Assembly: GCA_002773575.1 (NCBI GenBank)
Contig: PFAT01000034.1
Span: forward strand, 3,068-30,294
Length of the DNA: 27,227 bases
Direction: 5' to 3'
Origin: Candidatus Falkowbacteria bacterium CG10_big_fil_rev_8_21_14_0_10_44_15
Lineage (GTDB): Bacteria > Patescibacteriota > Patescibacteriia > Patescibacteriales > XYC2-FULL-47-12
The position numbers and the translations under genes are program-made. This document shows, in pieces, positions 1 to 7,896 of the stretch (its first letter is position 1; every line of letters starts with the position of its first letter). A model generated the notes under the pieces. That model saw only the letters and a list, made by a program, of their open reading frames with translations. It ran no database searches and was not told the origin of the DNA.

Positions 1-94
1 TCTCAAAGAATTGATTCTTGCTCTTGTGCTCTTGCGTCCAACCCCTGCCAAACTAAATAATCCCCCCTTTCCTTAGTTTTTTTGGATTTATTCC

Positions 95-123
95 TTGACA
101 AAACTGTATTATTCAATTATAAA
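95..123 (+). promoter_or_regulatory. Sigma-70-like promoter with no visible gene
   Basis: TTGACA at 95-100 is followed by a 17-nt spacer and TATAAA at 118-123, a near-perfect sigma-70 consensus. It points right, towards the 3' end of the convergent acs gene, and no open frame longer than a few codons follows before acs. It could drive a small or antisense RNA, or be chance in AT-rich DNA. The rest of 1-237 holds no gene I can support. Confidence 0.4.
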
Positions 124-237
124 ACGAACTTTCCTTTCCATATATGAAATAAAGAAAGAAAGTACCTTGAGTTTAGTCTAATTTTAAAAAAAGGTCAATG
201 CCTGGTAAATTTTTTAACATAAAATAAAAAAGGCAGC

Positions 238-2238
238 TTAGTCAACTCTTCCCTTCACTAACTCCGCTACCACGCCCGAATCCGCCAAAGTAGTGATGTC
301 GCCCAAATTATCAACTTCCCCTTCGGCGATTTTGCGCAAAATGCGGCGCATAATTTTTCCGGAACGCGTTTTAGGCAAAGCGGAGGCAAATTGGATTATG
401 TCCGGCACGGCAATCGGCCCGATGACTTTGCGCACGTGCAATTTTAATTCCTGCTTTAATTCTTCGTTCTCGCTCGCGTCTTTTACCGGCGTCACGAATG
501 CGTACAGCGCCTGCCCTTTTACTTCGTGCGGAAACGGCACTACCGCCGCTTCGGCTACGGAAGGATGGCTGACGAGCGCGCTTTCCACTTCGGCCGTGCC
601 TAAGCGGTGGCCGGACACGTTCACCACATCGTCAATTCTGCCTAACAGCCAAAAATCTCCGTCAGCGTCAACGCGGCAGCCGTCGCCGGAAAAATACAAG
701 TTCGGATAAGTTTTAAAGTAAGTATCAATAAACTTTTGCTGGTCGCCCCAAGTCGTGCGCATCATTCCGGGCCAGGGTTTTTTAAGGCAGAGTTTCCCGC
801 CTTCGTTGGGGCCGCATTCGCTGCCGTCATCGCGCAAAACAGCGGGTTCAACGCCGAAAAACGGAACGGAAGTGCTGCCGGGTTTTAAGGTATGCACGCC
901 CGGGATAGCCGTAATCATAATGCCGCCGGTTTCGGTCTGCCACCAAGTGTCTACCAGCGGACAGCGGGCGCGGCCGATATTTTCGTAGTACCAAATCCAG
1001 GCCTCCGGATTAAGCGGCTCGCCCACGGACGCGATCAGGCGCAAAGTATTTAGTTTAAATTTAGCCGGCCATTCCGCGCCGAGCCGCATCAAAGCGCGAA
1101 TGGCGGTCGGAGCGGTATAAAAAATAGTGACGCCGAATTTATCGCAAATATGCCAAAACCGGCCCGCGTCCGGATAAGTCGGTATGCCTTCAAACATCAT
1201 GACGGTGGCGCCGTTTGCTAACGGCCCGTATACCACGTAACTATGGCCGGTAACCCAGCCGATGTCGGCCGTGCACCAATACACATCGTCAGTTTGCAAA
1301 TTAAAAACATATTTGTGCGTTAAAGCCGCCTGCAATAAATACCCGCCGGTAGAGTGCACCACTCCTTTGGGTTTTCCGGTTGAGCCGGAAGTGTATAAAA
1401 TAAACAAATAATCTTCGGCGTTCATGCTTTCCGCCGGGCAATCGGCGGCAGCGCCAAGCATTACTTCGTGGTACCATAAGTCTCTTCCCGCCTGCATGGC
1501 GCATTCACCTGGGCTTGCCCCGTAGGCTTGCCCTATGGGGCCAACTTTAACGACTATTACTTTGGCAACGCTCGGCGCGATGCCGAGCGCCTCATCAGCG
1601 GTTTTTTTTAATTCAATGATTTTGCCGCCGCGCCGGGAAACATCAGCCGTGATTAAAACTTTGCAGCCGGAATCATTAATCCTGTCCGCCAAAGAAGCGG
1701 CGCTAAAGCCGCCGAACACTACCGAATGAACGGCGCCGATGCGCGCGCAAGCTAGCATCGCAACCGCCGCTTCCGGCACCATCGGCAGATAAATCGCCAC
1801 TCTGTCCCCCTTGCTTACGCCTTGCGCTTTTAACACGTTAGCGAATTTACAAACTTCCGTGTGCAATTCGCGGTAAGTGATTTTACGAACCTCGCCGTCG
1901 TCTTCTCCCTGCCAAATAATCGCCGTTTTATCGGCAGTCGGCGTATTTAAATGCCGGTCCAAACAATTAGCGCTGACGTTCAGCGTGCCGTCCGCAAACC
2001 AAGTATGTTCAATAATGTTATGTTCGCTGTCCCAAACATATTTTAATCCTTGCGTCGGTTTTTTAAACCAAGTTAAACTGTCCGCCTGCTCCAGCCAGAA
2101 TTTGTCCGGCTCCTTGATAGAGCGCTGGTACATCGCTTGATATTGCGTCAGATCCTTAACATAAAAATTCGCTGCCGTCGGCGGAAACTTTCTTTGTTCG
2201 CTTAAAAGCGACTTAATGCTGTTTGGTTGTGGGGGCAT
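238..2238 (-). CDS. acs: Acetyl-CoA synthetase (AMP-forming)
   Basis: Activates acetate to acetyl-CoA through an acetyl-adenylate intermediate in the cytoplasm. The 666-residue length is normal for the family (about 650). Seen: the adenylate-forming P-loop YTSGSTGKPKG at residues 282-292, the WWQTETGG block, the hinge and C-terminal domain, and PKTRSGKIMRR at 622-632, whose Lys628 corresponds to the catalytic, acetylation-regulated lysine of the family. A run of about nine extra residues around 235-243 (GQAYGASPG), compared with my recollection of E. coli Acs, is encoded by a GC-rich repeat. The gene stands alone: the upstream neighbour is a restriction-modification operon ended by its own terminator. 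The ATG at 2238 is preceded only by an A-rich stretch, not a good Shine-Dalgarno sequence. The family assignment is very secure. Confidence 0.97.
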   Translation of the reverse strand: MPPQPNSIKSLLSEQRKFPPTAANFYVKDLTQYQAMYQRSIKEPDKFWLEQADSLTWFKKPTQGLKYVWDSEHNIIEHTWFADGTLNVSANCLDRHLNTPTADKTAIIWQGEDDGEVRKITYRELHTEVCKFANVLKAQGVSKGDRVAIYLPMVPEAAVAMLACARIGAVHSVVFGGFSAASLADRINDSGCKVLITADVSRRGGKIIELKKTADEALGIAPSVAKVIVVKVGPIGQAYGASPGECAMQAGRDLWYHEVMLGAAADCPAESMNAEDYLFILYTSGSTGKPKGVVHSTGGYLLQAALTHKYVFNLQTDDVYWCTADIGWVTGHSYVVYGPLANGATVMMFEGIPTYPDAGRFWHICDKFGVTIFYTAPTAIRALMRLGAEWPAKFKLNTLRLIASVGEPLNPEAWIWYYENIGRARCPLVDTWWQTETGGIMITAIPGVHTLKPGSTSVPFFGVEPAVLRDDGSECGPNEGGKLCLKKPWPGMMRTTWGDQQKFIDTYFKTYPNLYFSGDGCRVDADGDFWLLGRIDDVVNVSGHRLGTAEVESALVSHPSVAEAAVVPFPHEVKGQALYAFVTPVKDASENEELKQELKLHVRKVIGPIAVPDIIQFASALPKTRSGKIMRRILRKIAEGEVDNLGDITTLADSGVVAELVKGRVD
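1512..1540. repeat. GC-rich direct/inverted repeat inside acs
   Basis: GGCTTGCCC occurs at 1512-1520 and again at 1525-1533, giving a 13-bp period, followed by CTATGGGG. Each copy can also form a small GGC/GCC stem. It lies in frame in acs and encodes the extra segment GQAYGASPG. It resembles the short GC-rich palindromes seen between genes here (5907-5923), but that relation is only a visual impression. Confidence 0.6.
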
Positions 2239-2345
2239 AATTTTTTTTCTTTTACTGCCGTCTTTAATTTCGCGTCCCGGCTCCCTAGATAGAAGATTGA
2301 CTCTTAACCAGTCGCGGCAAATTCACGGAGCGGTCAATATATTTG

Positions 2346-2374
2346 ATAATATAGCAAAATAGCGATTAAGGCAA
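2346..2374 (-). promoter_or_regulatory. Putative acs promoter
   Basis: On the minus strand TTGCCT (2374-2369), a 17-nt spacer and TATTAT (2351-2346) form a reasonable sigma-70 promoter facing acs. It sits immediately after the terminator of the methyltransferase gene, as expected for an independent acs transcript with a leader of roughly 100 nt. Confidence 0.45.
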
Positions 2375-2376
2375 GT

Positions 2377-2409
2377 AAAAAAACACCGCCGTCCTCGGGG
2401 AGACGGCGG
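2377..2409 (-). terminator. Rho-independent terminator of the RM operon
   Basis: On the minus strand an 8-bp perfect stem (CCGCCGTC at 2409-2402 with GACGGCGG at 2393-2386) encloses an 8-nt loop and is followed by TG and seven T residues (2383-2377). It lies 28 nt after the methyltransferase stop codon and separates that operon from acs. Confidence 0.88.
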
Positions 2410-2436
2410 CGGGGATAGTCCATGATAAAATTAATG

Positions 2437-3408
2437 CTAAGAATTAACAACGCCCATTTTTTTATTTTCTCGTAAAACTTTCCAATAGTTTGGATCGTTA
2501 ATTCTATTGTTGATGACTGTTTTTATGGAATATGTATTTCTTTTGGCCTCTGGTTTTTTGTTGCCATTCATCCCTTTTTGATAAATAATTTCAAATTTAT
2601 CATTGCCATTAAATAATGGCTTCTTATTAACACCAACTTTTTGTTTGATAATTGGCAAATATTCATTATTAATCTCAAAACCAATGGAATTTCTTTCGAG
2701 CTCTCTAGCTACTTTCATAGTTGTCCCACTCCCCAAGAATGGATCTAATACTATCTCTCCCACAAAACTAAACATCTTAATAAGGCGCCTGGGTAACTCT
2801 TCCGGAAACATTGCTAGATGCCCTCCGTTTTGCTTCTCGCCAGCAAAATTCCAATGACCGGTAAAATACTTTCTCCACTCTTCTTTCGTCAATACCGACC
2901 TGTCTTTAATCGCTGGCGGAACATTATTCGGCGCGGTTCCTAATTTTTTAAATAGCAAGATAAATTCGTAATCAATTTCAATAATGCCATTTCTAGGGTA
3001 CGGAAAAGAACCCATTACTGATGCGCCGCCGGTAGTATTCATCGTTGTCTTTTTTTGCCAAATAATGGCGCCCATATAATCAAAACCGATTGCTTCGCAA
3101 AATTTTGTTATTTCCGTTCTAATTGGTATTACTTTATATCGTCCATAGGTTACCGCCCGGGCAAATTGGTCGCCAATATTTATGCAAAGCCGGCATCCCG
3201 GTTGTAAAACTCGATAAGATTCTCCCCAAACCTTATTCAAATTATTAATATACTCCTCATACGAATCATTAAAGCCAATCTGCTTTTCATCGCCGTAGTC
3301 TTTAATCTGCCAATAAGGCGGAGAAGTTACAATAAGATGAACGGACTTATCTTCAACATCCGACATGTTGCGTGAGTCACCGATGATAATTTTGTGGTTC
3401 GTAGCCAT
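2437..3408 (-). CDS. DNA methyltransferase of a type II RM system (N4-cytosine type)
   Basis: Transfers a methyl group from SAM to DNA to protect host sites from the endonuclease encoded just upstream. The 323-residue protein has catalytic motif IV TSPPYW at residues 28-33 near the N-terminus and the SAM-binding motif LDPFLGSGTT at 221-230 near the C-terminus, so it is beta class. SPPY followed by Trp is typical of N4-methylcytosine enzymes, although N6-adenine activity cannot be excluded. The ATG is 2 nt from the stop of the endonuclease gene, so the two form an operon in R-then-M order. Both are clearly more AT-rich than acs and murJ on either side, which suggests horizontal acquisition. 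If the partner is truly MjaI-like, the expected site is CTAG. Three CTAG sites lie inside this gene (2705, 2814, 2993). Confidence 0.9.
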   Translation of the reverse strand: MATNHKIIIGDSRNMSDVEDKSVHLIVTSPPYWQIKDYGDEKQIGFNDSYEEYINNLNKVWGESYRVLQPGCRLCINIGDQFARAVTYGRYKVIPIRTEITKFCEAIGFDYMGAIIWQKKTTMNTTGGASVMGSFPYPRNGIIEIDYEFILLFKKLGTAPNNVPPAIKDRSVLTKEEWRKYFTGHWNFAGEKQNGGHLAMFPEELPRRLIKMFSFVGEIVLDPFLGSGTTMKVARELERNSIGFEINNEYLPIIKQKVGVNKKPLFNGNDKFEIIYQKGMNGNKKPEAKRNTYSIKTVINNRINDPNYWKVLRENKKMGVVNS

Positions 3409-3410
3409 AA

Positions 3411-4007
3411 TTATAATTTTAAAATTTCGTCCGCTTCAATCTCCAGCCCTGATTTAGTTTTGTTGTAAAAAATTATTTTTGCTTTTATCTCTTCTTTTAA
3501 TTCTTTTAAAGCATTTTTTGTTTTATAAGTCATCGGCTTTATGGACACCGGGATACTTCCGATAAAACCGTCTATGCCTTGCGACTCTTCTTTAGGATTA
3601 GCCAACCTGTAACTGACATTCTTTAACGAAGCAACTTTTTTTAAAATGGCTTCCTGAAATTTTAAGCCGATGAAAGTTTTTTCCAGCACTAATTCCTCAA
3701 CCCATTTTTTAATCATCTCCTTATTAACTGATTGAATAGCGCTTTTTAAATTACCGACCATCTCGTTTATTTTGTCTGTTGCGTTGACAATAGTTTTTGG
3801 GTATTTCCCTAAATACCATTTTTTCCAGCCATCATAGGTTTTTTCCGGACATTCTTTGATCAGTTCGGATAGTTGACCAACTACCCGGGGTCTTGTGCCT
3901 TGAGAATTTTGATTAGCTAAATTAATTATTTGAGTTGTATATTTAGGAAAATCTTTAACTTCGCCAATCAACTCTTTAATTAACTCCGCATTTTCAATCT
4001 TAAGCAT
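3411..4007 (-). CDS. MjaI-like type II restriction endonuclease
   Basis: Probably cleaves unmethylated DNA. The 198-residue protein resembles, from memory, the MjaI restriction endonuclease family (Pfam RE_MjaI; MjaI cuts CTAG), notably in the N-terminal segments FPKYTTQIINLANQN and GTRPRVVGQLSELI. A plausible PD-(D/E)XK-type core is GIDGFIGSIPVSIKP in the C-terminal third, with Asp in GIDG and Lys in SIK; the usual acidic residue before x-K is replaced by Ser. Its pairing with a beta-class N4mC-type methyltransferase fits a CTAG system, because MjaI's own partner is such an enzyme. Family and specificity come from recalled similarity and need a profile search. It is the first gene of a two-gene operon with a promoter at 4029-4057. 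Confidence 0.72.
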   Translation of the reverse strand: MLKIENAELIKELIGEVKDFPKYTTQIINLANQNSQGTRPRVVGQLSELIKECPEKTYDGWKKWYLGKYPKTIVNATDKINEMVGNLKSAIQSVNKEMIKKWVEELVLEKTFIGLKFQEAILKKVASLKNVSYRLANPKEESQGIDGFIGSIPVSIKPMTYKTKNALKELKEEIKAKIIFYNKTKSGLEIEADEILKL

Positions 4008-4028
4008 AAAATAAAATTAGCTGTGTTT

Positions 4029-4057
4029 ATTTTAACAAAATTTAGCTAAAATAGCAA
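4029..4057 (-). promoter_or_regulatory. Putative promoter of the RM operon
   Basis: On the minus strand TTGCTA (4057-4052), a 17-nt spacer and TAAAAT (4034-4029) lie about 22 nt upstream of the endonuclease ATG. Both boxes fit sigma-70, but the surroundings are very AT-rich, so chance matches are easy. Confidence 0.4.
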
Positions 4058-4187
4058 AAAATTTTAATACAATTATTTTTTTATCACTGCCTTTGCTGCC
4101 CCTTGCTCTAATATAACCAACCTCTTTAAAATCACCTTCTGTTTGTCTTCTATCTACGAACACGGCAAAAGCGTAAAAAGATGACAG
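4032..4187 (-). other. 51-codon open stretch in frame after the murJ stop
   Basis: Directly after the murJ TAA, in the same frame, the sequence stays open for 51 codons to a TAA at 4034-4032. The conceptual peptide has a protein-like, charged composition, for example VDRRQTEGDFKEVGYIRARG. There is no ATG start. It may be the remnant of an old gene, a dispersed repeat, or chance. I do not recognise it. Confidence 0.25.
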
Positions 4188-5840
4188 TTATATCCCTCTC
4201 GCTTCGGCCGCGTCGTCGGTAGTTACTTTTTCCCGCTTGGCTTTAGAGCGGACGCTGCGGATAAAATTCATTAATTCTTCCGAACGCATCACCCAGCACA
4301 TCAGGATAAATATGCCTAAGCCAAAAATGCCGGCAACCGCCGCCTGCGTCAACACGCCCCAAAAGCGGTGCATGTCCACCAACGCGGAACTGCCGATAAT
4401 CAGTTTCATCGCCTGCACGGCCAAGCCGGCGCCGATGCTCGCGGCGGAAATTTTTAAAGTTGAATATAAAACGTTCCATTCGTCCAGCTCCCCTATTTCC
4501 ACTTTTAAAATCAGCCAGAGCAAAGCGAAGTTAAAAATGGTGGAAAGAGAGAACGCGAGCGCGAGGCCGGCAATGCCTAAGCGCCACCCGAGCCACCAGC
4601 TTAAAATAATGTTGACGACGCTCGCGCCCAAACCCGCCCAAAAAGGCGTTAAGCTGTTTTTGCGCGCGTAAAACATCCGCGTCAGGAGAGGCAACGCCGC
4701 CTGCGCGAACAAACTTAAACTAAAAAAAGTCAAAGTGTTCATCGTTAAAATCGTGTCTTCCCAGTCAAACTGGCCGCTGCCGAAAATCAAACGGATGATT
4801 TGCACGCGCAAAGTTAAAATAAAAACGGTTGCCGGCAAAATAAAAAAAATAATCTGGCGCAGGACTTTGGAAAAATTTTTAACGAGCGCCGCCTGGCTGC
4901 CGGCTAATTCGGCGAGCGTGGGAAAAGCCGCGACGGCGAAAGAAATGCCAAAAATTCCGACCGGAAACGACTGCAGGTTGTTCGCGAGGTTAAACACCGC
5001 CAGACTGCCGGCCGCGAGCAAAGAAGCGATGATGGTCACTACCACTAAATTAATTTGGTTAATCGCTAACGCCAGCGTCCGCGGCACCATCATCGTAATA
5101 ATTTGGCGGACGTGTTCGTTGCGCCAATTAAATACCGGATAATACCGGTAGCCGAGGGAAAAAGTCGTCGGCACCTGGATTAAGAAATGAAGCAACGCGC
5201 CCAAAACAACGCCGTAAGCCAAGCCGTAAATTCCCCAGACGGGGACAAAATACAACGCGCCGATGATGATGCCGATGTTATACATAATCGGCGCGAGCGA
5301 ATAGACGAAAAAACGCTTAAACGACTGCAAGATTCCGCCAAACACCGAGCTTAACCCCAAAAAAAACGGGGATAAAAACATAATGCGGGTTAAAGCGATA
5401 GTAAGTTCTTGTTTTTCCCCGCTAAAGCCGGGAGTAATCAGCCGCGTCAGTTCGGGGGCAAAAAAAATAAAAGCGGCCGAAACGACAATCAGCAGAGCGC
5501 CGAGCAGGTTAATTACCGCGTTCGCCACATACCAGGATTCTTCTTGGCTGGCATCGCCGCGGCGGAATATTTTTTTCAGCAGCGACTGCCGCCGGCAGAG
5601 CGCCGTAAAAACGGGAATAAAGCCGGCCGAAAGCGCCCCTAAAACCAACAGGTTAAAAACTAAATCGGGGATGCGGAAAGCGGCGTAATAAATGTCCAGC
5701 GTGTCGCCGGCGCCGAATTCGCCGGCTAAAATCCGGTCGCGGAAAATACCCAACAGACGGCTCGCCATCGAAGCCGCCGCCACGATTATCGCCGCCGAGG
5801 TGATGGAATTTATTTTGGAGTTGAAAAGTTTATTTATCAT
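4188..5840 (-). CDS. murJ: Lipid II flippase MurJ (MviN)
   Basis: Flips undecaprenyl-linked peptidoglycan precursor across the cytoplasmic membrane. The 550-residue, strongly hydrophobic protein has the MOP-superfamily layout of about 14 membrane segments. Its N-terminus carries the MviN hallmark around ASRLLGIFRDRILAGEFGAG (residues 26-45), then a segment at DIYYAAFRIPDL and conserved loops such as FNLANNLQSFPVGIFGISFA in the middle. A short charged cytoplasmic tail ends the protein. AGGAG lies only 2 nt before the ATG at 5840, so its use as a ribosome site is doubtful. It follows rseP on the same strand after a 172-nt gap containing palindromic repeats, so shared transcription with rseP is possible but not shown. 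The assignment is secure. Confidence 0.95.
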   Translation of the reverse strand: MINKLFNSKINSITSAAIIVAAASMASRLLGIFRDRILAGEFGAGDTLDIYYAAFRIPDLVFNLLVLGALSAGFIPVFTALCRRQSLLKKIFRRGDASQEESWYVANAVINLLGALLIVVSAAFIFFAPELTRLITPGFSGEKQELTIALTRIMFLSPFFLGLSSVFGGILQSFKRFFVYSLAPIMYNIGIIIGALYFVPVWGIYGLAYGVVLGALLHFLIQVPTTFSLGYRYYPVFNWRNEHVRQIITMMVPRTLALAINQINLVVVTIIASLLAAGSLAVFNLANNLQSFPVGIFGISFAVAAFPTLAELAGSQAALVKNFSKVLRQIIFFILPATVFILTLRVQIIRLIFGSGQFDWEDTILTMNTLTFFSLSLFAQAALPLLTRMFYARKNSLTPFWAGLGASVVNIILSWWLGWRLGIAGLALAFSLSTIFNFALLWLILKVEIGELDEWNVLYSTLKISAASIGAGLAVQAMKLIIGSSALVDMHRFWGVLTQAAVAGIFGLGIFILMCWVMRSEELMNFIRSVRSKAKREKVTTDDAAEARGI

Positions 5841-5869
5841 TACTCCTACTAATTACTAATCTTTTTTAC

Positions 5870-5977
5870 TGTCATTCCCGTTGCTGTCATTCCCGCAAAA
5901 GCCATGCCTACCGGCAGGCAGGCGGGAATCCCGTGAACAGTAGTACAACGCAATGAGATCCCCGCCTCCGCGGGGAT
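5870..5977. repeat. Palindromic GTCATTCCCGC-type intergenic repeat cluster
   Basis: TGTCATTCCCG occurs twice in direct orientation (5870-5880 and 5885-5895). The second copy's ATTCCCGC (5889-5896) is inverted as GCGGGAAT at 5922-5929 around a small inner palindrome (TGCCT/AGGCA). A separate perfect 8-bp hairpin follows: ATCCCCGC 5958-5965, loop CTCC, GCGGGGAT 5970-5977. No T-tract follows any stem on either strand, so they are not classical terminators. Such dispersed GC-rich hairpins recur in many bacterial genomes. Confidence 0.75.
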
Positions 5978-6012
5978 GACAAAAAAAACAGGGACGGAAA
6001 AAATATTAATTA

Positions 6013-7173
6013 CTAAAATATTTTCTGGAACAAAGCTAAAAACTTGTCGGAAAATTTAAACACGTCTTTAAAAGTAACTATCGCCACGAGCAACATCAAT
6101 AAAGCAAAGCCGATGTTATGAATAGTTGCCTCCACTTTTTCCGGCACGGCCCGGCCGCGCAATTTTTCAATCAATAAAAACAGCACTCTGCCGCCGTCCA
6201 GCGCCGGAAAAGGGGCGTAGTTAATCACGGCTAAGTTAATTGAAAGTACGGCCGCGAACTGCAGCATGTAAACAAAACCCAGGTTTACCACCTGCCCGGT
6301 CATCACGGCGATTCCAACCGGACCCGACAACTCCGCGGCGATGGGGTGCCCGACGAATAAATCCTTAATAATCAATGCAAAAGCGACGATGATGTACCAA
6401 CTCATAATCAGCGTTGATTTTATCCCTTCCCAAACCGCCTGATACCAGGGATAGCTGACGATGCCGGTTTCGGCTACCGCAATGCCAATTCCGACTTGGC
6501 CGCTGTCGGGCATTAACTGCGGCGTGATCTCTAACCGCAATTCTTCCTGCCCCCGCTTTATTTGATATTGTAACTTTTGACCGGCGCGCGCGCTGACCAA
6601 ACCGCTTAACTCCTGGTAAGCGCGGACCGGCTGGCCGTTAAGAGCGATAACGCTGTCCCCCATTTTTAACCCCGCCGCTTGGGCGGGAGAATCAGGCAGT
6701 ACTTGGATTATCTGCAGATTTCTTTGGGCAATGTCAGCGCCGCCGCTAACGTTGTCCAACGCCTGCGGCAAGCCCGCCATAAAACCAACGGCTAAAAATA
6801 CGGCCGCCGTCGCTAAATTCATCGCTACTCCGGCGGATAATATTACCGCCCGCCGCCAAATCGGCTGATTCGCTAAGCTGTCTTTATCGCCGCGACTTTC
6901 GCCCTGCTCCCCTTTTATTTTTACAAAACCGCCCAGCGGCAGCCAGTTTAAAGAATAAATCGTGCCGCTTGAGTCAGCCACTTCCCGGCTGCCCCAGACA
7001 AACTTCCATTTATTCTCCAATGATTTGTATATTCCGGCCAAGCGCGGCGGGAAACCAAAGCCAAATTCTTCGGCTTTGACGCCAAAAAAACGCGCCGTGA
7101 CAAAATGCCCCAATTCGTGCACGAACACCAATATGGAAAGCAAAATTATGAAAATGATTATAGTTATAAACAT
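6013..7173 (-). CDS. rseP: RIP metalloprotease RseP (M50 site-2 protease)
   Basis: Zinc protease that cuts within the membrane, releasing membrane-anchored regulators or clearing signal-peptide remnants. Seen in the 386-residue protein: the zinc motif HELGH at residues 19-23 inside the first membrane helix; one PDZ domain at about 150-215 (LPDSPAQAAGLKMGDSVIAL region); further membrane helices; and the second active-site motif NYAPFPALDGG at 318-328 with its zinc-ligand Asp. There is a single PDZ domain, as in many Gram-positive and CPR homologues, rather than the two of E. coli. It follows frr, an adjacency common in bacteria (frr-uppS-cdsA-dxr-rseP), here without the intervening lipid genes. 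An AGGAAT 11 nt before the ATG is a weak ribosome site. Confidence 0.95.
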   Translation of the reverse strand: MFITIIIFIILLSILVFVHELGHFVTARFFGVKAEEFGFGFPPRLAGIYKSLENKWKFVWGSREVADSSGTIYSLNWLPLGGFVKIKGEQGESRGDKDSLANQPIWRRAVILSAGVAMNLATAAVFLAVGFMAGLPQALDNVSGGADIAQRNLQIIQVLPDSPAQAAGLKMGDSVIALNGQPVRAYQELSGLVSARAGQKLQYQIKRGQEELRLEITPQLMPDSGQVGIGIAVAETGIVSYPWYQAVWEGIKSTLIMSWYIIVAFALIIKDLFVGHPIAAELSGPVGIAVMTGQVVNLGFVYMLQFAAVLSINLAVINYAPFPALDGGRVLFLLIEKLRGRAVPEKVEATIHNIGFALLMLLVAIVTFKDVFKFSDKFLALFQKIF

Positions 7174-7184
7174 AAAATAAAATT

Positions 7185-7322
7185 CCTAATTAACCTAATT
7201 ATTCTAATTATTCTAAATAATGACCAATGCCTAATGAGTTAATGACTAATTAATTATTTTTGGACATTGGACATTTACTAATTGGGGTTTGTTTAGGTTA
7301 ATTAGGTCAATTAGAATAATTA
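7185..7322. repeat. AT-rich inverted-repeat block between frr and rseP
   Basis: Block A CCTAATTAACCTAA (7185-7198) and block B TAATTATTCTAATT (7196-7209) each recur as exact reverse complements at 7293-7306 (A') and 7309-7322 (B'). The order is A-B...A'-B' instead of the mirror order of a simple hairpin. A CCAATG/CATTGG pair (7224-7229, 7265-7270) lies inside. The block fills almost the whole frr-rseP gap. Confidence 0.65.
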
Positions 7323-7330
7323 AAAATTAA

Positions 7331-7885
7331 TTAAATCGTCATTATCTCTTTCTCCTTCTTCTCCCTTAACTCCTGCAGTTCATCGTTATGCTTTTTAATT
7401 TCTTCTTCCATCTCTTTTAAATTTCTAAACTTATCGTCTTCGGAAATGGCTTTGTTTTTTTCCGCCGCCTCAATGCCGGCCTTAATTTTATCGCGCGCCT
7501 GCCGAACGCTTACTTTAGCATGCTCTAATTTTTCATTCAACTTTTTAACCCGCTCCCGCCGGTCTTCTTCGGTCGGCTGCGGAATGGTGATTCTGATTTT
7601 ATCGCCTTCGTTAACCGGGTTGACGCCCAATTCCGCCGCGGCAACCGCTTTTTCTATTTCTTTTAAAATGTTTTTATCCCAAGCCGCAATGGTTAAGCAG
7701 CGGGCGTCAACCACGCTGATGTTGCCTACTTGCATCAGGGGCACTTTGGCGCCGTAAGCCTCAACCAAAACGCCGTCCAGCATCGCCGGGTTCGCCCGGC
7801 CGGTGCGGATGGCGGCGATGTCTTTTTGAAAAAATTCTAGCGCTTGCTTTAACTCGCTTTGGCGCTGCTGAAGATATTGGTTCAT
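7331..7885 (-). CDS. frr: Ribosome recycling factor
   Basis: With EF-G, splits the post-termination ribosome. The 184 residues match the usual 185. Seen: the hallmark IRTGRANPAMLDGVLVEAYG at residues 26-45, the QVGNISVVDARCLTI region of domain II, and the long helical C-terminal segment with VRQARDK. Starts at the ATG at 7885; the gap to the upstream lipoprotein stop is only 11 nt, so it is probably cotranscribed with it and with holB. No Shine-Dalgarno sequence is visible. Confidence 0.97.
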   Translation of the reverse strand: MNQYLQQRQSELKQALEFFQKDIAAIRTGRANPAMLDGVLVEAYGAKVPLMQVGNISVVDARCLTIAAWDKNILKEIEKAVAAAELGVNPVNEGDKIRITIPQPTEEDRRERVKKLNEKLEHAKVSVRQARDKIKAGIEAAEKNKAISEDDKFRNLKEMEEEIKKHNDELQELREKKEKEIMTI

Positions 7886-7896
7886 ATTTTTAATTA

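Noticed and set aside
1..60. Open minus-strand frames at the left edge as a possible partial gene
   Set aside because: The frames are short, carry no recognisable motif and lack a convincing start, so they cannot be supported.
4243..4479. Overlapping open frames on both strands inside murJ, rseP, holB and the radical SAM gene
   Set aside because: They are shadows of well-supported genes in other frames and have no family features.
5958..5988. Hairpin ATCCCCGC/GCGGGGAT followed by GACAAAAAAAA, considered as a terminator
   Set aside because: The run after the stem on the plus strand is A, and on the minus strand the T-run precedes the stem, so neither transcript has the required stem-then-U order.
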